This document shows positions 46,812 through 56,388 of a stretch of DNA of 64,000 nucleotides, piece by piece (position 1 is the stretch's first letter; every line of letters begins with the position of its first letter). The stretch is from Puccinia triticina (taxonomy: Eukaryota > Basidiomycota > Pucciniomycetes > Pucciniales > Pucciniaceae): the NCBI RefSeq assembly GCF_026914185.1, contig NC_070561.1, forward strand, positions 7,068,001 to 7,132,000, read 5' to 3'. The notes below the pieces were generated by a model. The model was not told the DNA's origin. It did not search any database and was given only the letters and a program-made list of their open reading frames with translations. Made by a program: the position numbers and the translations under genes.

Positions 46812-46950
46812 GTCACTGTAGGATGCAGCGTCACCCTGTTGTTGCAAGCCCGTGTGACTGTGCAAGTAGGCGCAGTTACTGCGACCGCGACCCCAAATGC
46901 AACGTCAGGTGATGCTGCGGGCCGCAACAACAGCTATTTGCCTGTAGTGT
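46812..46950. mobile_element. GC-rich CACTG mini-element, older copy
   Basis: CACTGTAGGATGCAGCGTCACC at the left and CACTACAGGCAAATAGC inverted at the right, with internal GCATCACC/GCGTCACC motifs as in the neighbouring element. Flanks differ (TGT, TAA), so the ends are less sure. Confidence 0.45.
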
Positions 46951-46960
46951 AAGCTAAAGA

Positions 46961-47072
46961 CACTACAGGCAGACAGCTGTTGCTCCCGCGCGCAGCGTCA
47001 CCTAATTTTGGTGGCCGCAGTAACTGCGCAGGTGACGCTGCGTGCAGGAACGTCACCTGTTTGCCTGTAGTG
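46961..47072. mobile_element. CACTA mini-element, 112 bp, TSD AGA
   Basis: Ends CACTACAGGCAGACAG and, inverted, CACTACAGGCAAACAG; AGA on both sides (46958-46960, 47073-47075). The interior is a GC-rich palindrome built on GCAGCGTCACC / GGTGACGCTGC. Confidence 0.8.
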
Positions 47073-47319
47073 AGACATGATACCAACTTGCTCTTTTTTT
47101 CAATAATCTCAACCCCCTTTACAAAAAGCCCCATATCAAAAAAGTTATGTTACCAAAAACATAAAAAATCAGGTTGAAAAAAAAGTTACTTTACTATACT
47201 TTACTGCAAAAATTTTGTACGTTACCAAAGTGGCAAATTTGGATAACTAAAAAGATGTTACGTTATCCAATTTCACTGCCGTAACGTAAAGTAACGTATC
47301 TGCCCACCGCTGGTGGGGG

Positions 47320-48339
47320 TAGTAGGACTTTGGCGGGACTCACAGACGGACTGAATAGTTCAGACTGGCACCAGGTGAACTTGGGCAGCAGAAGCGGACA
47401 GCATCAAGCGGATGACGTTGGGGCGGACCTGCCAGGTAGAGACTGGGGTTGGAGGCTAATCAGAGGGTTCTGGAGAACAGGTGTTGGAGATGTGCTAGGC
47501 TGGGAAGTGATGCATGCAGATTTTGGCAAGTGCGGGAAAGGAAGGACACGGGCAACATTGGCTGGGAGTGGAGTTATGCCGGTGGAGGGAGTGGAGGAGC
47601 AGGGACCTCTTGGGGGGCTTTTCTCGCACTTCTTTGTCTATCATTCTAGAATATTACTCATCTTATGGTATTATTGTAGTTAGAGACTTGCTTGTGGAGA
47701 TTTTGCGTATTACTACATCACGGAGAGTTTTTACCACCCAAAACGTTCTTACTGACTTGCGGAGTTTGTTGCGTGTGAGCGGAACAGCTGTGACTTACGT
47801 AGACTAGGAGTAGGCAGATCATATCAGGCTCATTGCGGAGTGCAGAAAAGGTCTGTATGTTGCGGAAACCCAGTGCCAATAACCATTCAAACCCGGATTT
47901 ATCTACAAAAGGAGGTGCAGTGTCACTTCTCATCAGGCAAAACTGTAATAGCTTGCTTGGAGCTCTTCACTGGGCCGTTGAGCGCAGGCTTTAAAGGGGA
48001 CAGAGCTGATCAAGGCTTGGGCGGTTCTAGTTCCAACGGGTACTGTATTTCAGGTAGCTAGCACAGTAGAGAGATGAAAGGGGTCCGGCATCTCTTGAGT
48101 AAGTACAACTAGAAGGGAATCATGAAGAGGAAGAGAGATGAGAAGGATAAGACTTACCTAGCACAGTAGAGAGATGAAAGGGGTCCGGGATATCTACTGG
48201 CTAGGAAGGGGCAAGGGGGAACACAGACCAAGTACTGATGGGTTGTGAAAGGACTTGTGAAAGGAATTGTGAGACCCCAAATGAGGGGGCTTACAGACAC
48301 GCTTTTATCTCAACACCAATCAGTTTGAAAGTGTTTTAT
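47320..48339. other. Interior of the CACA element, no gene
   Basis: GC-moderate sequence with short frames only (47330-47683 plus has no recognisable domain). A 31-bp direct repeat (CTAGCACAGTAGAGAGATG...) occurs at 48058 and again 99 bp later. Confidence 0.4.
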
Positions 48340-48720
48340 GTTCCTCTTGATGGCCAGTACTGATGGGCCATTGAGCAAGGCATGAATAGACATCAAAAAT
48401 AAAATTTTGCTCCTGATTGCCAACTAGTGCCCGCCATCAAGAGCTTAGTGCTTCCCTCTCAATGGCCAGAGTACTTACGGGCCATCAAGGGGTGTGGGTA
48501 TCACCTCTCAATGGATTGTCAGTACCAGCCACTGAGATTTCATGTAGTGATTCACTCTTGTTTTCCAGTACTGATCACCATCCATCAAGAGTGTGTAGTG
48601 TGTTCCTCTTGAAGGCCGTAACAGATGGGCCATCAGGGGAGGTGTGGTGTGTATGTGCTTTCAATGGCCCATGCTATCCGGAAATCAAGGGTGTGGTGCT
48701 TTCTTGCAGCAGCCACGTGC
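48340..48720. repeat. Hairpin array, CTTGATGGCC type, right subterminal
   Basis: Units such as CTCTTGATGGCCAGTACTGATGGGCCATTGAG, the counterpart of the array at 45600-46100 near the other end of the same element. Confidence 0.75.
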
Positions 48721-48842
48721 TGAGAATGGCAGGTGACAAAAAATCAGCCAGGTGACAACTGGGCCGGGGGCAAATTTGAATTTGAGTTTTCATTACATCA
48801 ACACAACAAAATGCAAACTTTGTCACCCGCTTGCGGGCTGTG

Positions 48843-49368
48843 TGACATTTGTCTTACAGGTAACTGCTGGATGATACAGTGATAAGACTCAGCCACACAA
48901 TTGGGAACGCAAAGCACATATTCCATCAATTCTAACAATAAGCTCATTCAAAAAAATCAAGAGTTAAAATCCCAAGTCGCTGATAACAAAGCAAAGATGG
49001 GTTCCCAGCCAGACCCCCACTTGTATAAATAAAAGTGTGAAAACCCAGTAAAAGAGGGTGCCCCACATCTCTTCAATGTTACTCCTGTGTATTGAATGGA
49101 AATTGATTTCTTGGCTTCTGTAATGTGCTTCTGTAATGTACACCAATCTTCAGCCCTCCGCAGTGAGTCTGATCTGAGGTGCCTAGTCTAAGACAATTTT
49201 CAACTCCGTGCTCCTCAAGTCCATGATCACAATCAAAATTTATTGCAAAACTAATCACATAAGTAAGTCTCTTGCGCAAAGTATAGCTAGTAAGATAAAT
49301 GAGAAAGTAACTACAATAGTGGAAGAGAGCAAAACCCAAAAACCCCCTCTGTTGTCCATGCACTACAC
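48843..49368. other. Intergenic, nothing recognised
   Basis: AT-rich sequence between two CACTA-like elements; no coding or repeat feature noted. Confidence 0.35.
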
Positions 49369-49371
49369 ACT

Positions 49372-49618
49372 CACTGCAAAAAAAACTGTGTCAACTGTGA
49401 GCAGTTGACATGTGGCAACTCTGAGGAAGCTTGTGGTGTTACACCAGCCTTACTCAAGGTTTGACTCAACCCAAGCTTCAATGCACAGTCACTGTGCACC
49501 TTGCACAGTTACTGTGCCAACAAAGGCACTTCTGCATTCATGTGGAGTTAAAATGGCAGCTTGGCTTGAGTATCCTGCATGTCAACTGCAAGCAGTTGAC
49601 AAAGTTATTTTTGCAGTG
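49372..49618. mobile_element. CACTG MITE, 247 bp, TSD ACT
   Basis: Ends CACTGCAAAAAAAACTGTGT and, inverted, CACTGCAAAAATAACTTTGT continue to CAGTTGACATG. ACT lies on both sides (49369-49371, 49619-49621). No coding sequence. Confidence 0.85.
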
Positions 49619-49621
49619 ACT

Positions 49622-50189
49622 GTTACCACCTAACTCCACATCTCACACGCTCTGCTCACACACTTTTATCCCTTGATTTTGTTGTGGGGGACACAATGAA
49701 GAACTCAAATTTCATGGTTGAAAATCCTGTGACACTTACTCAGTGAGAATGAGGTTGGTTCTGATTTACTAAGGATGAAACTCCAGGCGCCAGTATAGTG
49801 CAGACTAAATACAAGTTTGGCTGTGTTTGGTCAAAGCATAAAATGTACAAGATATTAGCCTATATACAGCTCAACAGATTGCTCCATCTGACAGTTTGAA
49901 GTGCCACTCCCACACCTAACACATCTACAACACTTGGTCTCCTATGTCATCCATTTAGCCTATTGACACACAGTCTCTCACCAGCACCTCCACTCCAGCT
50001 CAGCCTACTGACAGAACCTGCTTTGGCTACACCATCTCACCTGGTGATGTGCCGCTACCAGACAGTCCTACACCCTACGGCCCGCTGCAGTACTGTTCCA
50101 ACATTCAACTCAGCTAGTTCTTTTGGTCCTCTGCACCAGCATCCAGTTTCCCCAACCGCCATGTTGAATCCCTGATCTGTGCTTTTTGC
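49622..50189. other. Intergenic, nothing recognised
   Basis: No gene or repeat noted between the CACTG MITE and the next CACCA element. Confidence 0.35.
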
Positions 50190-50914
50190 CCACACCAGGG
50201 GAGAAAGTGTGGCACTCTATAGAGAGTGCCAGACCGTAACTTCATTCAGCAACCCTGGAGGGTATCAAGCATGCAACATGTGTGCAACATACACAACTTA
50301 AGCTTGTTTCAATAGTGATTTTATGTTCAACTCATGCTGATATCATATCCATCCTAACCTCATGTCAAATTCCATAACTTCACCTCACCCAATTCTCAAC
50401 TCCAGCTTGACTCAACCTGGAAAACATTCCATGGTTGTTCCAGCTGAGGATCCTGAAGTTCATGTGTCCATCAGAACAGGCCAATCTTGGTCAACTTCAC
50501 TGTGACCAGGCAGGCTCAACCAATCAAGCCACAAGGGGACCTCAAGATGTATGCGTCTCCTGGTTATCATTTCAGGGTTTCACAATCCAACTTCTCTGTC
50601 AGATAGACCTAAGGTGGGAGGAGGTGGAAGACACCATAATCATCTCTTACCTGCCTGGCGTGTTGCAAAAATTGTGTTCAGGCCAAACATTGTTCAAATG
50701 TGATGTAATTAGCATCAATTTTTCAGATTGCCTGACCACTGGAAACAAATGATCCCCTGGGCTCCACAGTTTAACAGTTAATCATCACTAGACCTGAGTA
50801 GTGGCTACCTTATCCAGGATTGTACCTTAAGTTATAAAGTGCGTGAACAAGTGTGGTCTTGGAATCACTATTGTTACCAACCTCATTTGACAGAGTTTTG
50901 ATGCCAGGGTTGTA

Positions 50915-51080
50915 CTGGCCATTTGAGGGAGTGTCTCCTCAATGGCCAACACAAACCTGCCATCAAGAGGAGTGTGCACTCTTTTCAATGGCAGAGTTAT
51001 AACAGCATTTTAAGGGAGTGTGTACTCCCTTCAATAGCTGCTACAACCCAGCCAATGAAGGAAGTGTGAATTTCTCCTCA
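50915..51080. repeat. Hairpin array fragment inside CACCA element
   Basis: Repeats of GGGAGTGTxTxCTCCTCAATGGCCAxxACAAxCC and CTGCCATCAAGAGGAG in inverted pairs, a diverged version of the GGCCATTGAG array family. Confidence 0.6.
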
Positions 51081-51104
51081 TGGATGGTACAGACAACAGT
51101 GGGC

Positions 51105-51205
51105 CGCTACGCTAAACTACGCTATTTTAGCCCTAACATTTAGCGTAGCGGCAACAAGTGCTGGCCTTTTTTGAATAGCGTTAGCGCGCTGTTAGCGCCC
51201 TTCAT
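51105..51205. repeat. GCGC-rich element remnant
   Basis: GGCCGCTACGCTAAACTACGC, AGCGTAGCGGC and AGCGTTAGCGCGCTGTTAGCGC words match the AGCGCAGCGG element family in style; the ends are not resolved. Confidence 0.45.
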
Positions 51206-53474
51206 GTGACATTGCTGTCCTATGTCACAGGTGGACATGTAGTATGCAACTAGGGGGCGACTCTCTTTGATGGCTGGGCTGTACTGGCAATCAAAGGGTG
51301 TGTGTGGGCAAACTTAACACAAGTCCCAGGCTCTGTTGCGGGATGTGCAGCATTTGGCTGGTTGCAAAGCAACCCCGACCGGAGGGAGGGACTTGCATAC
51401 TAAAACACCTTTCTGGTGTGAGTCAGATCCCAGGTTTGACTGGGAGCGGTCTTGTTTGCGTCACCACACCTTCACTACTCTCTAGTTTCTTTCTGCGTTG
51501 GAGTACATAATACATCTATATATCCTTGATTTTTTAGTATTTTTTTACTACAACATTTGCATTGCATTAAGGGGAAAAGAATTATTGAAGTTTGTGATTT
51601 TGAACTTTGCTTCTCGAGGCTCACATCACAAGGACCGTGCGCACTTGCACTAGAAGGATATTTATGCTTAAGGGGGACATTGGTCATGAAGCTACGGAGT
51701 AGCTCACATCACTCGGTAACTTCAGCAAATCCACTTACAACTTGCCCCCTTTGCCTCCCTCCATCTGATCGCTTGATCAAAATAATCAATCATGTTACTC
51801 CCTCTAGGCCACCGGACAAGTTGACCACCCTTCCGGTTCCGGAAAAGCAGAATGCTGCCGCCTCCCGACCGACCTGCCAACCTAAAATCCAAGGCATCAA
51901 AGATAACCTACATTTGTGAGGTCATGAACTCACTCCTCAAAGGGCATGGGGTCTTCCGTGATGACATTTGGCTGCAACGATTGGAGCGTCTCTGGGTGAT
52001 CATTCTCTCCAGAAGGTGGCAGGGATGTATCATTCATTTGTATGTCTGCCATTGTGATCTTGCGGCTAGTTACAAGTGTTTGACTTATTGACGTAATTCT
52101 TCCAATTGATGTTTTACCGACTTGGACTTGCCAATCTATGTACTGTTGTTATTTATTGCTTAGTTGTTTGGTAACTCATTACTTTTTCATTAAGTATCCT
52201 TAATTACAATATAATGTGATGTTCTTCATTATTTCATTTTGTGCTTAATTAAATGGGATGGAAATTCAAATTTTTTTGTTCTCAAGTTTCAAAAATGATG
52301 GGGTGGAAATACAACAAAAAAAAATATGGAAAAATCAAGAGGATGGTGGACTGTGATCAGAAAAACAAAACAAGAAATAATGACAATGAGTGGTGTAGAA
52401 GCCAGAGGAGCAAGTCTGATGAATGGCTTCAATATAACGTCTGGCTCACGCGAACTTGGTGCGCTAATCCATCAGCCTCTCTGGTGAGACTGGGCTGCCG
52501 CCCAGACCCGCTCACCACGAGTGTTGGCTTAGTTAAGCTTGGTGTGTGGGTGTGTCTCCTCAATGGCCAGTACAACCATGCCACCAAGAGGATTCCCCAA
52601 TCCCCTGAATGGGCACCATCACCCACTCTCCAGGTCATCATGGTCAAGCAACATCTGCAGGAAACCACTAGGAGACAAACAATATGGGTCATAGGGAGAA
52701 ACCAGATAATTCGCATCTGCATCCAAATAGCTCATGTGAATAAGGTGGCTGAATATGGTCCATGAGGAAGCCAAAAAAAAAATCTTCACAAATCACGCAA
52801 ATGGCCTGTAATGAGGACAGAATCAGACAAGTTTAGGTAAGTATCTGGCAGTCATCATGACTTATCTTCAAATCCAGATGCCTGAAGGATAGAATAAAAT
52901 CCAAACTGATACTATCAGGAGTTACAGATGAGTTGCACTGAACTCATCATACTCTTATACAATAGTTGCTAATAATTTCACCAACAAAGTTGAACACAAG
53001 TTACCCACCCAGATTGAACTGACTTCTGACCAAATCAAAGATAACGTTACGGTCTGGCACTCTCTAGAGAGTGCCACACTTTCTACCCTGGTGCCAAATG
53101 CCCCAAGCATTCTGTTTATGGATGTAATCCAACATTCAAGTATTTTTTTGAATGCATCAGCAATCTTCAAAAGCTGGTACATTTGTAAGTACATGTAGTA
53201 TTGAACATGTAGTATTTTAGTGATAGTCACAACTCCGTTCTGGAGCACATGTAGAGTAGTAAACCTAGTTGTCTAGTTAAATACCAAACTTGTCTTTCCT
53301 TTCAGTTTCTTTAACTCATCAACTTTGTTCTCAAGAATACTCACTGTGATTTTTTTGGATTTTTGCCTTAGGTCTGTCTCTTATCTTGTCAACCATTGTT
53401 TCTCACATTCTCATCTCTGCCCACCCTCTCAGGTTTGTCTGTTGTGTCCTTAGAACACCGCTTATAAAAGCTTG

Positions 53475-54356
53475 CACTGCAAGAAAAACTCTAGAAACTG
53501 CTTGCAGTTGAGATGAAGCAAGCTACAATCAAGCCTCAGCTCAAGCTGGAGTCAAGCACCTGAATTCTGTGCTGGTGCACTTGAGTGTGTACCTTGTTCA
53601 GCATCTCAATGTTGAAAATGCTGCAGTTCTCATGCAGTAGGCTGAGGCAAATGAGCATCCCCCTGAGCACCCTTTTATTTTCTTTTCTTAAACACTCCAT
53701 GCACCATTGAATCCAGCCAGAATAACATAAAAAGGGTATGTACACATGAAAGGAATATGTATAGATGAAAGAAATATGTATGCATGAAAGGCAAATGTGA
53801 GAATGTGTATTAACACATCAAAGGGATATGTACACATGATGAAAGAGGTATGTATGCATGAAAGGGGTATGTGAATTAAGGGGTATTTGCACATGAAAGG
53901 GATATGTAAACATCAAAGGGGTATGTAAACCTGAATGATGAAAGGGATGTAAACACTCAAAGGGGACATTTAAACATGAAAGGGTCATGGACACATGATG
54001 AAAGGGGTGTGTACACATTGTGAAAGGGATACATGCACATGAAAGGGATATACACACATGAAAGGGGTATGTGCCCATAAAGGGCTATGTACACATTTTG
54101 AAAGGGGTGAATGCATACAAAAGGGATATGTGCACATGAAAGGGGTATGTGCACATGAAAGGGGAATTTTCACATAAAAGGGGTATTTGCACAGGTATCA
54201 ACTCCTGTAATCAGTTTTTTGTACCTTACACTCACTCTTGCATAAATTAGGCAATGTGCCTGGAATCAACCAGTGCTTGATTCTTGCATGAGGCACAGCT
54301 TGCCTTGAGCTCTTGCATCTCAACTGCAAGCAGTTTCTAGAGTTTTTCTTGCAGTG
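53475..54356. mobile_element. Non-autonomous CACTG element with perfect ends, TSD TTG
   Basis: A perfect inverted repeat of 41 bp starts CACTGCAAGAAAAACTCTAG and ends CAGTTGAGATG. TTG flanks both sides (53472-53474, 54357-54359). An empty copy of the target lies next to it at 54500. The interior is mostly a tandem array (53725-54190). No coding sequence. Perfect ends argue for recent movement. Confidence 0.9.
53725..54190. repeat. Tandem array of GAAAGGGGTATGTxCACAT
   Basis: About 20 degenerate units of 17-20 bp (ATGAAAGGGGTATGTGCACA and close variants) fill the interior of the CACTG element. Frames read through it are repeats, not genes. Confidence 0.8.
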
Positions 54357-54974
54357 TTGTGATCTAACATGCCTACCATCCTCAAAGGTGTGCAAGTAAT
54401 TCAACTCATCAACTTTTTTCTCAAGAATACTCACCGTGATTGTTTTGGCTTTTTTCCTTAGGTTTGTCTGTTGTTTCCTTAGCTCACCACTTGTAGAAGC
54501 TTGTGATCTAACATGCCCACCATCCTCAAAGGTATGTCTGTTGTGTCCTTTGCTCACCGCTCATAGAAGCTTGTGATCTAAAGTGCCCACCATCCTCAAA
54601 GACGTTTTGTCTTATATGTAGACTGAATAGGCTCAGCATGCAGCACACTTCACCTGCACTGCCTGGGCTGGTCATTTCAGACTGGATGATGTATAAACCA
54701 CCACACCGGACCAGAAATGTAAGTCAGCCTCAATCAACATGGGCTTTGGGTTGAGGGGTTCAGGAAAACTGAGGCCTCCCACTCCAGGGTGTGCTCCAAT
54801 GTATACAAGACACTTAATTCACCCTCCCTCCTGTTTTCACGGCCCTTCCATTTTAATTCTTGGATCATGCGTTAAAAAAAGGGGCATGCCAAATAGGTAA
54901 GTGGTCAATCAAAGAGATCAAATATGGATGAGAATCAAGTCTGGTATCAGGGTGATGCACCAGATTGATGGGTG

Positions 54975-55275
54975 GGTGTGACACCCCAAATATATCTGGG
55001 GTGCCAAGCAGCTCACCTTTTTTGTGGGGGGGGGGGGGGTCGCTGTATCAAGAATTGGGTGCGGGGTATTTGCACCCCAGCTATGATATTGGGGTGCCAA
55101 GGCTGTTCACCACATCAATTTCACTGTGTTTGGGGTACCATGGGGCTCGACCCAACTTGCATGGGGTACAGGCGGCAGTACCCCATTTTCACAGGGGTGT
55201 GTGGATGTACACCCCAATTACTTTGCGGTATGAATGAGCTGCACCCCATTTTGGTGTACATGAAGTAAAAGTTTG
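54975..55275. repeat. GGGGTGCC/TACCCC palindromic array
   Basis: ACACCCC, GGGGTGCCAAG, GGGGTACCATGGGG, ATGGGGTAC and TACCCCATTTT words recur every 20-45 bp in both orientations, with a G run of 13 near 55027. It may be a small element with many subterminal motifs; ends not resolved. Confidence 0.5.
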
Positions 55276-55304
55276 GGGTGGATTTAGCATGCCCCTAAGA
55301 AAAG

Positions 55305-55545
55305 TGGTGTTGCCTTGCACTCATCCTGCGGCTAAATCAGCGCGAAGCGCGCTTCTCGCGCTAGCACCACATTCCCCCTCCCTTAGCGTGCTACTGAGGC
55401 GTATTTTTCTTGCTCATAGCCAAAAAGCGGGACCGCAAGCGGGACTGGCGCTACAGAGTAACGCTGCGCGATGGGACAAGAAGGCGCTGCGCTGCCCGCT
55501 GCACTGCGCTATATGCAGCGCGGTGTTTCCACCGTTGATGGAGCG
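55305..55545. repeat. GCGC-rich element, partial copy
   Basis: AGCGCGAAGCGCGCTTCTCGCGCTAGC, AAAAAGCGGGACCGC and GGCGCTGCGCTGCCCGCTGC resemble the GCGCAGCGG elements at 11.6 and 33.7 kb. The right end reads CACCGTTGATGG; no matching left end was found. Confidence 0.5.
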
Positions 55546-55923
55546 AGACGCAAGAAATGAACAATCGGGTCCCTATCCATCCTCTTGATTCAGGTGTAGC
55601 TCAGGGTTTAATGAAGATCCCGCGTGGTACGAGTGGTCTGCTCTGGCAATTTTTCAGTAGGGAGCTGTGGTTATCTGTATTTAAAACTGGGGGTATAAAG
55701 TGAACGAGTGGAATTGGGGAATGAGTGGAATTTGAGGCTGAGTGACATTTGGGAAGGAGCGAAATTGGGAGTGCTTATGTCCAGTGGAAAACTATTTGAA
55801 GACATATGTTACCGGGGAAAAGGAAGGTTTGATGCGGGCGACCGAGATCCGATGTGTAACCGACGGCCAGAACAAAAAAGAGGGAAACCTGTGCAGCGGG
55901 TCGGTTGCTCGGAGGGGTACGAG

Positions 55924-56388
55924 TCACTGTCGATCTGCATGTTCTGCTTTGATTAAGTTTACAAGAGGTTGAGTTTGTCCGAATTCAGCAACTAGAGTTT
56001 TCGGCTTGTGTTGCAATACAGCGATGCGCGTTAATTTTCCGTCGGTGCCGGAAGAAGGCACCGAGAAACGTATTTTTTCCGGTTTGCCTATTTCCCTGCC
56101 ATCGACTTTGAGATTGACATGCAACTCATGCGAGAACGGATTGTCGGCCATAACAGCAAACCTTTTTTTTCCTTCGACTTCGATCTCTTTCACAAGAACT
56201 CTACTCGAAAAAGGGGTGTTATTCCCCTTGAGATATTGTTTTTGTAGCCCCATTTCTGCAGTTTTCGGTTCCCAGGTGTGCGAGTACAACGGGACAATTT
56301 TGTCTTTGGGAAGGGGAAGGGCAGACCAGACGCCGGTGACTAATACAAAAAGTGAGACGAGGTAGATGAACCCTTGGCAGGCTTTCAT
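55924..56388 (-). CDS. Small secreted protein, 154 aa
   Basis: A single-exon frame on the minus strand starts MKACQGFIYLVSLFVLVTG, a good signal peptide with cleavage near ALPLP. The mature part has alternating hydrophobic and charged residues (VLVKEIEVEGKKRFAVMAD, LHVNLKVDGREI), suggesting a beta-sandwich fold, and no Cys. No family was recognised. TTTATTTCAG directly precedes the ATG, so an upstream non-coding exon is likely. It is a possible effector or cell-surface protein. Confidence 0.6.
   Translation of the reverse strand: MKACQGFIYLVSLFVLVTGVWSALPLPKDKIVPLYSHTWEPKTAEMGLQKQYLKGNNTPFSSRVLVKEIEVEGKKRFAVMADNPFSHELHVNLKVDGREIGKPEKIRFSVPSSGTDGKLTRIAVLQHKPKTLVAEFGQTQPLVNLIKAEHADRQ

Larger units (their letters stand above)
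46392..47311. mobile_element. hAT-type MITE, 8-bp duplication GGTGGGGG
   Basis: Ends CAGTGGTGGGCAGATACGTT and, inverted, AGCGGTGGGCAGATACGTTA. GGTGGGGG flanks both ends (46384-46391, 47312-47319). Repeated GTTACGTTA/GTAACGTAA words lie inside both ends. No transposase. Confidence 0.8.
45472..48842. mobile_element. Non-autonomous CACTA-like element with CACA ends
   Basis: The ends CACATCCCGCAAGCGGGGGA and, inverted, CACAGCCCGCAAGCGGGTGA extend to ATTTTGTTGTG (about 45 bp). The flanking 3 bp are TAA and TGA, one mismatch. Hairpin arrays lie just inside both ends (45600-46100 and 48340-48720). The centre carries a hAT-type MITE that itself contains two CACTA mini-elements and a tRNA-like block. 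No transposase gene. Confidence 0.7.
50193..53093. mobile_element. CACTA-like element with CACCAGGG ends, TSD CCA
   Basis: Both ends begin CACCAGGG[G/T]AGAAAGTG and share an inverted repeat of about 48 bp that includes GGCACTCT-x-TAGAGAGTGCC and AGACCGTAAC. CCA flanks both sides (50190-50192, 53094-53096). No transposase; it holds hairpin-array fragments (50915-51080, 51250-51300, 52545-52590) and a GCGC-rich patch (51105-51205). Same end family as 30666-33428. Confidence 0.8.
53310..54600. repeat. Direct repeat units around the CACTG element, with an empty site
   Basis: CAACTTTGTTCTCAAGAATACTCAC through CACCGCTTATAAAAGCTTG (53318-53474) is repeated as 54403-54505. GTGATCTAACATGCCxACCATCC occurs at 54360, 54506 and, in part, 54570. 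The unit at 54500 runs AGCTTG directly into TGATCTAACATGCC, showing the uninterrupted version of the site occupied by the element at 53475-54356. Confidence 0.8.

Noticed and set aside
53688..54173. Frames encoding His/Pro/Cys repeats (minus strand)
   Set aside because: They are readings of the GAAAGGGGTATG tandem array inside a CACTG element.
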